Position numbers and translations under genes: made by a program. From NCBI RefSeq assembly GCF_019972295.1, contig NZ_BLJA01000001.1, positions 342,049-406,048 of the forward strand: 64,000 nt of DNA, written 5' to 3'. The DNA comes from Geobacter sp. AOG2. GTDB lineage: Bacteria > Desulfobacterota > Desulfuromonadia > Geobacterales > Pseudopelobacteraceae. Of the stretch, positions 35,317-44,206 are shown piece after piece. The notes beneath the pieces are model-generated. The model saw only the letters and a list, made by a program, of their open reading frames with translations. It was not told the origin of the DNA and ran no database searches. Position 1 is the first letter of the stretch. Each line of letters opens with the position of its first letter.

Positions 35317-36618
35317 GTGGACTCCCTTACCATCATCGGAGCAGGCCTGGCAGGTTGCGAAGCAGCGTGGCAGGCGGCGCAGCGCGGCGTCTCCGTAACC
35401 CTCCACGAAATGAAGCCCGAGCGCTTCTCCCCGGCCCACCATCTGCCGGGCCTGGCGGAACTGGTCTGCTCCAATTCCCTGCGGGGCGACTCCCTTGAAA
35501 ACGCCGTGGGGCTCCTCAAGGAGGAGTTGCGCCGTTGCGGCTCCCTGACCATGGAGGCGGCCGAAGCCACCCGCGTCCCGGCCGGTGGCGCGCTGGCCGT
35601 GGACCGGCAGCTCTTTTCCGACTATATCACCCGAAAAATCACTGCTCATCCCCTCATCCGCCTGGAGCGGGGCGAGGTCACCGCTATACCGAACGACGGC
35701 ACCGTCGTCATCGCCTCAGGTCCCCTGACCAGCGATGCCCTGGCGGAACCGCTGGCCCGTCTGACCGGCGACCGGCTCTATTTCTACGACGCCATCGCGC
35801 CCATCGTCACGGCCTCCTCCCTCGACATGACCACGATCTTCGCCGCCTCGCGCTACGGCAAAGGGGATGGGGACGACTACCTCAACTGCCCCTTGAACGA
35901 GGAGGAGTACCTGAGGTTTGTGGATGAACTGGTCAGGGGTGAAAAGGTCCCGGCGCGGGATTTCGAGAAGATCGTCCACTTCGAGGGGTGTATGCCGGTC
36001 GAGGAGATGGCGGAGCGGGGCGTGGAAACGCTCCGTTTCGGACCCATGAAGCCGGTGGGTTTGGCCGATCCCCGCACGGGCGTGGAACCCCACGCCGTGA
36101 TCCAACTGCGGGCCGAGAACCGGGAGCGGACCATGTTCAACCTGGTGGGCTTCCAGACCAAGTTGACCTGGCCGGAGCAGCGCCGCATCTTCCGCATGAT
36201 CCCGGGGTTGGAGCAGGCCGAGTTCGTCCGGCTCGGCTCCCTGCACCGCAATACCTTCATCAACGCCCCGGCCCTGCTGCTGGCGACTCAGCAATTGAAA
36301 AGCGATCCTCGCATCATCTTTGCCGGCCAGATTACCGGCGTGGAGGGGTATGTGGAGTCGGCGGCCAGCGGTTTCCTGGCCGGTATAAACGCTGCACGCC
36401 TCCAGCAGGGTGGTTCCCTGCCCGTGCCCCCGGCCGAAACGGCTTTGGGAGCGCTGATGCATCATCTCACCAACGCCGACGTGCGCCACTTCCAACCCAT
36501 GAATGTCAATTACGGCCTGTTCCCCGAACTGCCGGGCAGGGTGAAGAAGAAGGAAAAACGCCAGAAACTGGCGGAGCGCGCCCTGGAGATGCTTGAGGAG
36601 TGGCGCCTTAGTTTGTAG
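35317..36618 (+). CDS. trmFO: tRNA uracil-54 methyltransferase TrmFO (FAD/folate)
   Basis: Makes ribothymidine at tRNA position 54 using methylene-THF and FADH2. The 433-residue protein opens with the FAD-binding loop [18 protein letters not shown] and the folate-enzyme signature [21 protein letters not shown]. It later has KFEGCMP-like [16 protein letters not shown] and the C-terminal [15 protein letters not shown]. Translation starts at GTG right after topA. The dprA-topA-trmFO order is common in Geobacter relatives. Confidence 0.96.
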   Translation: MDSLTIIGAGLAGCEAAWQAAQRGVSVTLHEMKPERFSPAHHLPGLAELVCSNSLRGDSLENAVGLLKEELRRCGSLTMEAAEATRVPAGGALAVDRQLFSDYITRKITAHPLIRLERGEVTAIPNDGTVVIASGPLTSDALAEPLARLTGDRLYFYDAIAPIVTASSLDMTTIFAASRYGKGDGDDYLNCPLNEEEYLRFVDELVRGEKVPARDFEKIVHFEGCMPVEEMAERGVETLRFGPMKPVGLADPRTGVEPHAVIQLRAENRERTMFNLVGFQTKLTWPEQRRIFRMIPGLEQAEFVRLGSLHRNTFINAPALLLATQQLKSDPRIIFAGQITGVEGYVESAASGFLAGINAARLQQGGSLPVPPAETALGALMHHLTNADVRHFQPMNVNYGLFPELPGRVKKKEKRQKLAERALEMLEEWRLSL

Positions 36619-36624
36619 CTGTCC

Positions 36625-37554
36625 CTATTCGCCGGCCCGGTATTCATCCAGTACGCTGATCTCCGACTCAGTGGCCCCTTCTTTTGTCCGCTTCCCCCAC
36701 ATTCCCACATTTTCCGGCAGTATGGAGATGATCATGCCTCCCAGGATCAAGAGTGCCCCCACCAGGCCGTAGATACCCAGCCGTTCGTTGATGGCATACC
36801 AGGCGTACAGCGCCGCAAAAACCGGTTCGGTGCAGAAGATCAGAGCCGTGTTGGTGTGGCTGATGAAGCGCTGCATGGACGTTTGCACCAGAAAGGCGAA
36901 AACGGTGGCAATCAGCGAGCAGACGATCAAGGTCCCCAGGAGTTGAGGATACCAGATAAAGAGCTGCTTGCCGCGAATAAGGGCGCCGGCAGTGCTCAGG
37001 AGGGCCACGACGCCCAATTGTATGGCAGTCAGCCAGTAATAGTCGCTTTGGCGGGCAAATTCACCGGTATAGATAAGGTGTAATGAGACGCAGAGTGCGC
37101 AGATGGCTGCCAGGATATCGCCGGTGGTGAGGCTCCAACTCCCGTTACCGCACAGAAGGAATAGGCCGATAACGGAGAGTGCCACGGCTACCTTGACGGT
37201 CTTAGGAATGCGTTGGCGCAGCATGAGAGCCGAGATGACCGGTACCATGACCACATTCAACCCGGTCAGGAAGGCGGTATTGGAGGCACTGGTGTAGAGC
37301 AGCGCGACGGTCTGGAAGGCATAGGAGCCGAAGAGGAAAAGCCCCATCAGGCACCCCTGGCGCAGGGTCCTCAGGTCCAGGCGCTTGCCCTTGATCATGC
37401 TGACCGGGAGGATAAGGGCAAAGGCCAGAATAAAACGCTGGGCCAGAAATACAAAAACATCAACGCTTGCCACGGCCTCTTTGACGACCGTGAAGGTCAC
37501 CCCCCAGAAAAAGGTGGTGGTCAGCAGCAACACTGCTGCTTTGAATCGATTCAT
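36625..37554 (-). CDS. EamA/DMT family transporter
   Basis: A 309-residue inner membrane protein with about ten hydrophobic helices in two EamA halves, the first starting AVLLLTTTFFWGVTFTVVKEA. The drug/metabolite transporter family often exports amino acids or metabolites, and the substrate is unknown here. The start at 37554 fits the family; the longer frame to 37758 is not conserved in style. It is divergent from the amino-acid ABC operon, and a near match to the FadR-type operator (TGGTGGTATCA) lies at 37587-37597. Confidence 0.82.
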   Translation of the reverse strand: MNRFKAAVLLLTTTFFWGVTFTVVKEAVASVDVFVFLAQRFILAFALILPVSMIKGKRLDLRTLRQGCLMGLFLFGSYAFQTVALLYTSASNTAFLTGLNVVMVPVISALMLRQRIPKTVKVAVALSVIGLFLLCGNGSWSLTTGDILAAICALCVSLHLIYTGEFARQSDYYWLTAIQLGVVALLSTAGALIRGKQLFIWYPQLLGTLIVCSLIATVFAFLVQTSMQRFISHTNTALIFCTEPVFAALYAWYAINERLGIYGLVGALLILGGMIISILPENVGMWGKRTKEGATESEISVLDEYRAGE

Positions 37555-37709
37555 TAAACAGTTCTCCGAAATCCCGCAAGATAGTTTGGTGGTATCAAAA
37601 ATAATGATATCGACATGTTTCATAAACGAAGCCATCGTCGAGAGCAAGCAAAAAGCAAAAAAAACTCCGCCGAACTGTTTCCGAAACGTTACGAACCGGT
37701 GTTTTTTTG

Positions 37710-37737
37710 TTGACAATACGGCGGTACATCCCATAAA
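37710..37737 (+). promoter_or_regulatory. Sigma-70-like promoter for amino-acid ABC operon
   Basis: TTGACA at 37710-37715 and CATAAA at 37732-37737 are 16 bp apart. Transcription would start near 37744, about 50 bp before the binding-protein ATG. Confidence 0.6.
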
Positions 37738-37746
37738 AGTACAGCG

Positions 37747-37757
37747 TGGTCTTACCA
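37747..37757. promoter_or_regulatory. FadR-type operator TGGT-N3-ACCA
   Basis: TGGTCTTACCA is an exact TGGT-N3-ACCA palindrome, the half-site pattern used by many FadR-subfamily GntR regulators. It lies just after the predicted start of transcription, where binding would block the promoter. Matching sites flank the GntR and putA genes. Confidence 0.5.
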
Positions 37758-37794
37758 TTATCGTTTACCATTTAATCAAAAAGGAGAGGATCCA

Positions 37795-38538
37795 ATGAAA
37801 TTATTGCGTACACTCGCCGCAACGGCGGCACTGCTTTCTACTCTGTCTCTCACCGCATTTGCCGCTCCCAAGAGCATCAAGGTCGCGACCGACGCCACAT
37901 GGCCGCCGATGGAGATGGTTGACGCAAATAAACAGATCGTTGGCTACGATATCGACTTTTTGAAGGCTGTCGCCAAGGAGGCCGGCGTAGCCGTTGAGAT
38001 CAAGAATACCGCATGGGACGGCATCTTCGCGGGCCTTGATTCCGACCGGTACGACGCGATCATCTCTTCCGTCACCATCACGAAAGAGCGCCAGGCGAAA
38101 TATGATTTTACCGAACCGTATACCAGTATCGGCCAGATCCTGGTCGTGCCCAAAACCAACAAAACCGCCAAGGTCATTGCCGACCTGAAAGGCAAGAAGG
38201 TTGGCGCGCAGATTGGTACCACCGGCGCGATGGAGATCAAGAAGGTCACCGGTGTCGAACTTAAAACCTATGACGAGATCGGTCTGGCCTTCGAGGATAT
38301 GGCTGCCGGCCGCATCTCGGGTGTGGTGTGCGATGAACCGGTTGCCGCCCACTTTGCCCTGCAGAAAAAGGAATATCGGGACAAATTCAAGATCGTCGGC
38401 AAATCCTTCACCAAGGAAGCCTACGGTATGGTTGTGAAAAAGGGAAATAAGGAACTGGTTGCCCTCCTCAACAAAGGGATCAAGGCGGTCAAGGCTAAAA
38501 AGCTGGACGTCAAGATTCACACCAAGTGGGTGAAGTAA
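37795..38538 (+). CDS. Polar amino-acid ABC transporter, periplasmic binding protein
   Basis: A 247-residue solute-binding protein of family 3 (the glutamine, histidine and arginine type). It has a signal peptide cut after AFA, then SIKVATDATWPPMEMVD, GYDIDFLKAVAKEAG and DAIISSVTITKERQAKYDFTEPY. It delivers substrate to the permease and ATPase encoded next. The ATG has an AAGGAGAGG site. The specific amino acid is not readable. Linkage to putA through shared operators hints at proline, glutamate or a related amino acid. Confidence 0.9.
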   Translation: MKLLRTLAATAALLSTLSLTAFAAPKSIKVATDATWPPMEMVDANKQIVGYDIDFLKAVAKEAGVAVEIKNTAWDGIFAGLDSDRYDAIISSVTITKERQAKYDFTEPYTSIGQILVVPKTNKTAKVIADLKGKKVGAQIGTTGAMEIKKVTGVELKTYDEIGLAFEDMAAGRISGVVCDEPVAAHFALQKKEYRDKFKIVGKSFTKEAYGMVVKKGNKELVALLNKGIKAVKAKKLDVKIHTKWVK

Positions 38539-38549
38539 ATTGCTGAGTA

Positions 38550-38574
38550 GGGGCGATGATTCCCCCATCGCCCC
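38550..38574 (+). other. Intercistronic stem-loop after binding-protein gene
   Basis: GGGGCGATG and CATCGCCCC form a perfect 9-bp stem around a 7-nt loop, with no T-run after it. Such hairpins downstream of a binding-protein gene usually slow 3' decay or give partial termination, so that the binding protein is made in excess of the membrane parts. Confidence 0.65.
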
Positions 38575-38586
38575 TTCCCGCCCACC

Positions 38587-39375
38587 ATGCCAAAGAATCC
38601 TGCACCCCATACTCCCATAGAGGTAGGCGACGGCGCCGCCATCCCGCACAAGGGCGATGCCGGTTTGTTTACTGCCTGGCGTATCGCTTTCTTCGGAGCG
38701 ATCTTCGTCTCCCTGTATCTTGCCTTCGGCAAGCCGGACCCCTACTTCGAAATCTTCAAATTCGTCCCTGACGGCATCCTGGTCACCTTCAAGGTCACCG
38801 TCGGGGCCATCCTGCTGGCTACGCTCATCGGTCTGATCACCGGTCTGGGAAGGATCTCCTCCAACCGGTTAGTCAATGGCACCGCCTCCCTGTATGTGGA
38901 GGTGATCCGGGGCATCCCGCTTCTGGTCCAGATATTCTACATTTATTACGCGCTTGGCCGCTTCGTGAAGATCCCCGATATGCTGAGTGCCATCATCGCC
39001 ATGGCGGTCTGCTACGGCGCCTACATGGGCGAGGTTTTCCGGGCGGGCATTCAGTCCATACCCAAAGGCCAGATGGAAGCAGCCCTTTCCCTGGGCATGT
39101 CCCGCAGCCAGGCCATGCGTCAGGTCATTCTGCCCCAGGCCTTCAGGGTGGTGCTGCCCCCCATCGGCAACGAGTTCATAGCCCTGCTCAAGGACTCCTC
39201 CCTGGTCTCCATCCTGGCCGTCTCCGACCTGCTGCGCCGCGGCCGGGAGTACGCCTCGGAGACCTTCAGCTATTTTGAAACCTATACGGTTATCGCCCTG
39301 ATCTATCTGATCATGACCCTGTTTTTTTCCAAACTGATCGGCATCATGGAGGAACGGCTCAATGCAGGAAAATAG
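38587..39375 (+). CDS. Polar amino-acid ABC transporter permease
   Basis: A 262-residue inner membrane protein of the HisMQ/GlnP family. The hydrophilic leader is about 30 residues. Membrane helices follow, with the signature [20 protein letters not shown] and the EAA loop [24 protein letters not shown] that contacts the ATPase. It likely works as a homodimer since only one permease gene is present. Its end overlaps the ATPase gene by 14 bp. Confidence 0.93.
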   Translation: MPKNPAPHTPIEVGDGAAIPHKGDAGLFTAWRIAFFGAIFVSLYLAFGKPDPYFEIFKFVPDGILVTFKVTVGAILLATLIGLITGLGRISSNRLVNGTASLYVEVIRGIPLLVQIFYIYYALGRFVKIPDMLSAIIAMAVCYGAYMGEVFRAGIQSIPKGQMEAALSLGMSRSQAMRQVILPQAFRVVLPPIGNEFIALLKDSSLVSILAVSDLLRRGREYASETFSYFETYTVIALIYLIMTLFFSKLIGIMEERLNAGK

Positions 39376-40105
39376 CCGGCTTATGATCGAGGTCAGCGGG
39401 GTCTCCAAGTTTTACGGCTCGTTCCAGGCGCTAAAGGATGTCTCCTTCAGCGTCCGGGACGGCGAAAAGGTGGTCATCATCGGCCCCAGCGGGTCCGGCA
39501 AGAGTACCATCCTGCGCTCCATAAACCGCCTGGAGACCATTGACCGGGGCCGCATAATAGTGGACGGCATGGATGTGAGCGATCCGAAGGTCGATATCAG
39601 CAAGGTGCGGGAAGAGGTCGGGATGGTCTTCCAATCCTTCAACCTTTTCCCCCACAAGACCGTGCTGGAGAACCTGACCCTGGCCCAGGTCGTCGTTCGC
39701 AAACGCAACAAAAAGGAAGCGGAACAGATTGCCCTGGAGCTGCTGCATAAGGTCGGTATCGCCGAGAAGGCTGCCGCCTATCCCGTCAAGCTCTCCGGTG
39801 GCCAGCAGCAGCGGGTGGCCATTGCCCGTTCCCTGGCCATGAACCCCAAGGCGATCCTGTTCGATGAACCGACCTCGGCCCTCGACCCGGAGATGATCGG
39901 CGAGGTACTGGATGTCATGAAGAACCTGGCCCGGGAAGGGATGACCATGGTAGTGGTTACCCACGAGATGGGCTTTGCCCGGGAGGTGGCCGACCGGGTC
40001 ATCTTTATGGATCACGGCCGGATTGTGGAGGAGGGGACCCCGGAGCATTTCTTCACCAGCCCCGACCACGAGCGGGCCAAGCTGTTTTTGAGCCAGATAT
40101 TGTAA
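39362..40105 (+). CDS. glnQ: Polar amino-acid ABC transporter ATP-binding protein
   Basis: A 247-residue ATPase of the GlnQ/HisP type. Walker A is [17 protein letters not shown], the signature is [17 protein letters not shown], Walker B is [22 protein letters not shown], and the switch histidine is in [20 protein letters not shown]. It completes the binding protein-permease-ATPase operon. The start at 39362 has GGAGG 9 bp upstream; the ATG at 39383 lacks a site. Confidence 0.94.
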   Translation: MQENSRLMIEVSGVSKFYGSFQALKDVSFSVRDGEKVVIIGPSGSGKSTILRSINRLETIDRGRIIVDGMDVSDPKVDISKVREEVGMVFQSFNLFPHKTVLENLTLAQVVVRKRNKKEAEQIALELLHKVGIAEKAAAYPVKLSGGQQQRVAIARSLAMNPKAILFDEPTSALDPEMIGEVLDVMKNLAREGMTMVVVTHEMGFAREVADRVIFMDHGRIVEEGTPEHFFTSPDHERAKLFLSQIL

Positions 40106-40178
40106 TGCGCAGCGATGCGCGCTCCCGTTGAGGGGGGGATGTAATAAAGCAGCACATCACACCAAAGGAGGAAGTACA

Positions 40179-41618
40179 ATGAAAAGAAGCAGAATCCTGG
40201 CAGTGCTGGCCGTCCTCGGCCTGACCGCCGCTGCGGCCGTCCCGGCAATGGCGCTGGAGAACGAGTTCCACGGTATGTTTGGTGCCCGTTATGACAACTC
40301 CAACTTCAACGGTACCAAAACAACCGATTTCAATGCAGCCGGAGGCGCCCAGTACGACCCGACCGGAACAACCAAAAATGTGTATTCTGCCAACTACGTC
40401 GAACAGCGTGCCCGTCTCCAGTACATCGCCAAAGCCAACGCCGATCTGAAGCTGGTTACTCATTTCGAGTTGGACTACACCTACTGGGGCAACAGCTCCT
40501 ATACCGTCGGCCGCAACCAGGGCGGCGCCTTGGGTGCCGATACGGTCAACATCGAAACCAAGAATATCTATCTGGATGCCAACATCTTCAAGAACGTCAA
40601 TATGAAGCTGGGCATGATGCCCAACAACGATGCCTTCAAAGGCGTACTGTTTGACGCCGACATGGCCGGCCTGCTGCTTTCCAGCAGCTATGGCAAGTTT
40701 TCCCCCTCCATCGGCTACTTCCGCTTTAACGACAAGGGCGGCAGCGTTGACCAGGTCCTCGGTCACAAAACCAACGACATGTTCATGCTGGACGGCAAGT
40801 TTGAGGTAACCAAGGATCTGAAAGTCGGTGCTGCTTATTATTTCTTCAGGGACAACCAGGTGACCGGCAGCACGACGGATACGACCTTTGGCGCCGGCGA
40901 TACCATCCTCGGCTATTTGCCCGATGGTACCGCAGTCCATAGCACCCAGCCGACGACAACTACTACTGTGAATTCCAACGACGTCAAGATTCATGCCCTT
41001 GGTCTGAATGCCGAGTACGGCATGGGCCCCCTGACCCTGAACGGCTTTGCCATCTATGAGACCGGCTGGAATAATGTCGTTTCCGGCAAAAAGACCTATG
41101 TCAACGCCTTTGCCGGCAACGTGGGCGCCAAGCTCAAGGCCGGCCCCGGCACCGCCCATGCTGAATTCCTCTATGTAAGCGGTTCCAGCGCGGACGGCAA
41201 AAATGCTTTCTACGCTGTGGATGGCGAGCACGGCTACTACGACAACGAGATGGTCATCCTTGGTCGCGACAAGAATGCCTTCTTCACCATTGACAACTCC
41301 ATCATCTACAACTCCGGTAATTCCGGCCAGGGACAGATCGGCGGCTACATCGGGTATGAGCTGCCGGTCTCCGACAGGCTGACCACAGCCTGCAATGCCG
41401 GTTTCGCCGCTGTTGCCAAGGATACCGCCGGGACCCACAAGAGTAATTACCTGGGTACCGAACTCAATGCCGAGGCCAACTACAAACTGTTCGAAAACCT
41501 GACGGCCGGTGTTCGCGTTGCCTACGTCATTCTGGGCGACTACTACAAGGATCAGGCTACCAATGGCACACCCGTCAATCCCTACGACGCATCACTGATC
41601 ATCAAATACGCGTTCTAA
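40179..41618 (+). CDS. Outer membrane porin-like beta-barrel protein
   Basis: A 479-residue exported protein with a signal peptide cut near AMALEN. The body is rich in alternating aromatic and polar strands (for example LVTHFELDYTYWG, LKVGAAYYFFRDN) and ends in a strand closing with phenylalanine (SLIIKYAF), typical of Gram-negative barrels. It resembles the porin-like proteins common in Geobacter. A strong ribosome site (AAAGGAGG) precedes the ATG. Between two amino-acid uptake modules, it may provide their outer membrane route. Confidence 0.75.
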   Translation: MKRSRILAVLAVLGLTAAAAVPAMALENEFHGMFGARYDNSNFNGTKTTDFNAAGGAQYDPTGTTKNVYSANYVEQRARLQYIAKANADLKLVTHFELDYTYWGNSSYTVGRNQGGALGADTVNIETKNIYLDANIFKNVNMKLGMMPNNDAFKGVLFDADMAGLLLSSSYGKFSPSIGYFRFNDKGGSVDQVLGHKTNDMFMLDGKFEVTKDLKVGAAYYFFRDNQVTGSTTDTTFGAGDTILGYLPDGTAVHSTQPTTTTTVNSNDVKIHALGLNAEYGMGPLTLNGFAIYETGWNNVVSGKKTYVNAFAGNVGAKLKAGPGTAHAEFLYVSGSSADGKNAFYAVDGEHGYYDNEMVILGRDKNAFFTIDNSIIYNSGNSGQGQIGGYIGYELPVSDRLTTACNAGFAAVAKDTAGTHKSNYLGTELNAEANYKLFENLTAGVRVAYVILGDYYKDQATNGTPVNPYDASLIIKYAF

Positions 41619-41630
41619 TTGCCGAAACCA

Positions 41631-41654
41631 GCGGGGGCGCTTCTACGCCCCCGC
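41631..41654 (+). other. Intercistronic stem-loop after porin-like gene
   Basis: GCGGGGGCG and CGCCCCCGC form a perfect 9-bp stem with loop CTTCTA. No T-run follows, so it may stabilise or partly terminate the porin mRNA ahead of the small gene at 41683. Confidence 0.65.
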
Positions 41655-41682
41655 GCCATTCCAAACATCAAGGAGCAAGCAC

Positions 41683-41961
41683 ATGAGAAAAATTCTGATC
41701 ACCGTACTGGCCGCCTTTGCGCTCTCCGCCACCAGCATGGCATTTGCCGCAGATGTCAAGAGCAATGAAAAAAATGAGTGCCTGCTGGCTTCCAAAGGGT
41801 GCAAGGACCAGGTTGACAGCATCCAGCAGAGGATCAAGAAACTTAATACCGAGATCAAAAAGGGCAAAAAGGTGTATTCCGCCGATGAGTTGAAAAAACT
41901 CAAGCAGAAGCTGCAAGAAGCCGACGATATCCTCAAAGACCTGGAAAAACCGGGTCACTAA
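41683..41961 (+). CDS. Small exported coiled-coil protein with two cysteines
   Basis: A 92-residue protein not matched to a named family. The signal peptide is cut near AFAADVK. The mature part of about 70 residues has Cys residues spaced CLLASKGC, then a lysine-rich helical coiled coil (VDSIQQRIKKLNTEIKKGKK, LKKLKQKLQEADDILKDLEK). It could be a periplasmic chaperone-like or accessory factor for the neighbouring porin or binding proteins; this is inference from position. It has an AAGGAG ribosome site. Confidence 0.65.
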   Translation: MRKILITVLAAFALSATSMAFAADVKSNEKNECLLASKGCKDQVDSIQQRIKKLNTEIKKGKKVYSADELKKLKQKLQEADDILKDLEKPGH

Positions 41962-41991
41962 ACAGTCACCATTTCTCCAAAGGAGGAAACA

Positions 41992-43179
41992 ATGAACTTC
42001 AAGAAGATTGCAGCACTGCTGCTGGCCGGTTCGCTGGCCCTGTCGCTTGCCGCCGGTTGTAAAAAGAAGGAAGAGGCCAAGACGGAAGAAGCTCCCAAGG
42101 CCGCCGGCGACACGGTAAAAATCGGTTTCCTCGGCGCCCTGACCGGTGACGTTGCCATGTTCGGCGCTCCGACCCTGGTCGGCATGAAGATGGCGGCCGA
42201 AGAGATCAATGCGGCCGGTGGCGTCAACGGCAAGAAGATCGAGATCGTTGAGGCCGATGACCGCGGCGATAAGCAGGAAGGCGCCTCGGTCACCCAGAAG
42301 TTGATCAGCCGCGACAATGTTGTGGCCATCGTCGGCGACCCGACTACCGGCATCACCAAGGTGGCCGCTCCCATCGCCCAGAAGGCCCAGGTTGTGTTGC
42401 TCTCCGCCGGTGCCACCGGCACGGGCGTGGTCGAGATCGGCGACTACATCTACCGCGACACGCTGCTGGATAGTGTGGCGATCCCGGCCCTCTTGGATTA
42501 CTACGCCAAAAACCTCAAGTTCAAGAGAGTGGCCATGATCACCTCCGACAACAACGATTACAGCGTCGGCATGTCACAACTCTTCCGTGATTCCGCCAAG
42601 GGTGCCGGCATCGAGATCGTGGCTGACGAGAAGATCAAAGACGGCGACAAGGACTTTTCCGGCCAGATGACCAATATCAAGGCAAAAAAACCGGACATCA
42701 TCTTTTACTCCGGCTACTATACCGAAGGCGCGCTGCTGATGAAGGAAGCCCGCAAGCAGGGTATCAAGGTCAACATGTTCGGCGGAGACGGCCTGTTCTC
42801 GCCTGAATTCATCAAGCTGGGCGGCGATGCAGTCGAGGGCTCCATGTCCTACGTCGGTTTCTCTCCCGAGCAGGCATCACCGGTTACCGCCAAGTTCATC
42901 GAGGCCTTCAAGGCCAAGAATAACGGCGCTCTGCCGGGTCTGTTCGACGCCCAGGGGTATGACGCGGTCAAGCTGATCGCTGCGGCCATGACCACCTCCA
43001 AGAGCACGGATCCTAAGGTGTTCAAGGATGCCATCGCCAAGACCAAGAACTTCGAAGGCGTTTCCGGCACTATCACTATCCGTGCCAACCGCGAGCCGAT
43101 CAAATCGCCGCTTTGCCTCCTGGAAGTCAAAGGCGGCAAGTATGTGCTGAAGGCCAAGGTTCCGGTCAAGATGGACTAG
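41992..43179 (+). CDS. LivK-type amino-acid binding lipoprotein, orphan
   Basis: A 395-residue type I periplasmic binding protein. A lipobox (LAAGC) is followed by a charged linker and the LivJ/LivK fold: VKIGFLGALTGDVAMFGAP, GMKMAAEEINAAGGVNGKKIEIVEADDRGD, IVGDPTTGITKVAAPIAQ and GYDAVKLIAAAM. Such proteins bind branched-chain or other amino acids. No LivH, LivM, LivG or LivF permease genes are nearby, so it must share a transporter or act in sensing. A terminator follows. Confidence 0.9.
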   Translation: MNFKKIAALLLAGSLALSLAAGCKKKEEAKTEEAPKAAGDTVKIGFLGALTGDVAMFGAPTLVGMKMAAEEINAAGGVNGKKIEIVEADDRGDKQEGASVTQKLISRDNVVAIVGDPTTGITKVAAPIAQKAQVVLLSAGATGTGVVEIGDYIYRDTLLDSVAIPALLDYYAKNLKFKRVAMITSDNNDYSVGMSQLFRDSAKGAGIEIVADEKIKDGDKDFSGQMTNIKAKKPDIIFYSGYYTEGALLMKEARKQGIKVNMFGGDGLFSPEFIKLGGDAVEGSMSYVGFSPEQASPVTAKFIEAFKAKNNGALPGLFDAQGYDAVKLIAAAMTTSKSTDPKVFKDAIAKTKNFEGVSGTITIRANREPIKSPLCLLEVKGGKYVLKAKVPVKMD

Positions 43180-43218
43180 ATTGTGTTGTAACGGATTCGT
43201 GGCTCCCTCCACGAATGC

Positions 43219-43262
43219 AAAAACGCCGTGCGGCCATAAAGGCTGCACGGCGTTTATTTTTT
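43219..43262. terminator. Bidirectional terminator between LivK-type gene and GntR gene
   Basis: AAACGCCGTGCGGCC, loop ATAAA, and GGCTGCACGGCGTTT form a stem of about 15 bp, with ATTTTTTAT on the plus side and an A-rich stretch on the other. It serves convergent genes. Confidence 0.85.
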
Positions 43263-43283
43263 ATCATGTCCGGGAGGAGGATT

Positions 43284-43997
43284 TCAGATGTCCTTTTCCT
43301 CCATGTAGGCATTGAAGCGCCGTACATGCTCCTGGGCCAATCCCCGTGCCGTTTCTGCGTCGCGCCCGGTCACGGCGGCAACAATAGCCCGCAGATCGCA
43401 AAAATTCTCCTGGAGTATCTTCTTGCCCCGCGGCAGATAGTTCTCATAATAGGTGTGGATGTTGTAATACACACTCTCCAGGACGGAGATAAAGAGCAGA
43501 TTGCCGCTCATGCGGGCCAGTGCCATGTGGAGCTTCTCGTCGGTGCGGATAAAGGCATCCCACCCTTTGCGCCCCTCCTTCAGGTGCTCTTCGGCCTCTT
43601 GCAACAGCCTGTTAAGAAGCGCCATATCCTCATCCTGACCCCGTTGGGCCGCCAGGGCCGCCACGCCGCCTTCCATCCCTTCCCGGAATTCGGCCAGGTC
43701 GCGTGGGGAAACCGTCCGGTTGCGGATCAGCAGTCCAAGGTTCTCACTGAGCTGTTCGCTGTTGACCTCCCTGATGATGGACCCGCCCGCCACGCCGGTC
43801 CGGATCTCGATCAGCCCTTTTTGTTCCAGTACCCGCAACGCTTCGCGAAGCGTTCCCCGGCTTACGCCGAACTGCTCTTTCAGCTCCCGTTCGGCGGGAA
43901 GCTGGCTGCCCGGTTTGAGTGTCCCTGCTATGATGGCCTCCTGGATTTGTTCGACCACATCCTGGTAGGCCCGGCTCTGTTTGACATGATTGAACAT
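43284..43997 (-). CDS. GntR-family (FadR subfamily) transcription regulator
   Basis: A 237-residue repressor-type protein. The N-terminal winged helix has LKPGSQLPAERELKEQFGVSRGTLREALRVLEQKGLIEIRTG. The C-terminal all-helical FCD/FadR domain contains ARMSGNLLFISVLESVY, with histidine positions (EKLHMALAR, NIHTYY) that often bind a metal and a small acid effector. It is divergent from putA. TGGT-N3-ACCA sites at 44047 and 44147 fit autoregulation and putA control. The start at 43997 has an AAAGGA site; 44024 is an alternative. Confidence 0.88.
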   Translation of the reverse strand: MFNHVKQSRAYQDVVEQIQEAIIAGTLKPGSQLPAERELKEQFGVSRGTLREALRVLEQKGLIEIRTGVAGGSIIREVNSEQLSENLGLLIRNRTVSPRDLAEFREGMEGGVAALAAQRGQDEDMALLNRLLQEAEEHLKEGRKGWDAFIRTDEKLHMALARMSGNLLFISVLESVYYNIHTYYENYLPRGKKILQENFCDLRAIVAAVTGRDAETARGLAQEHVRRFNAYMEEKDI

Positions 43998-44046
43998 GTT
44001 GCTATCCTTTCTCAGGGAGTTCACTATCGGTTTCCCAAATCACTAA

Positions 44047-44057
44047 TGGTTGAACCA
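44047..44057. promoter_or_regulatory. FadR-type operator upstream of the GntR gene
   Basis: TGGTTGAACCA is an exact TGGT-N3-ACCA site, 50 bp upstream of the regulator's preferred start and consistent with autoregulation. Confidence 0.55.
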
Positions 44058-44117
44058 CACTACCATTTTTGGCGACAGGAGACAAGCGGCCGCTGAGACC
44101 GCGCCGTTTTTGTTTGC

Positions 44118-44146
44118 TTGACACGCGTCGGAAAATTGATTACTAA
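44118..44146 (+). promoter_or_regulatory. Sigma-70-like promoter for putA
   Basis: TTGACA at 44118-44123, a 17-bp spacer, then TACTAA at 44141-44146. The start near 44153 falls within the operator palindrome at 44143-44161. Confidence 0.65.
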
Positions 44147-44161
44147 TGGTTTAACCATTAG
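44143..44161. promoter_or_regulatory. Operator palindrome at putA promoter
   Basis: CTAATGGTTTAACCATTAG is a perfect 19-bp palindrome around TGGT-N3-ACCA. It overlaps the putA -10 region and start of transcription, so bound regulator should block transcription. Confidence 0.65.
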
Positions 44162-44206
44162 CATTTATTTGCATCAACATACTGATCGAAACACAAGGAG
44201 TGTCTT

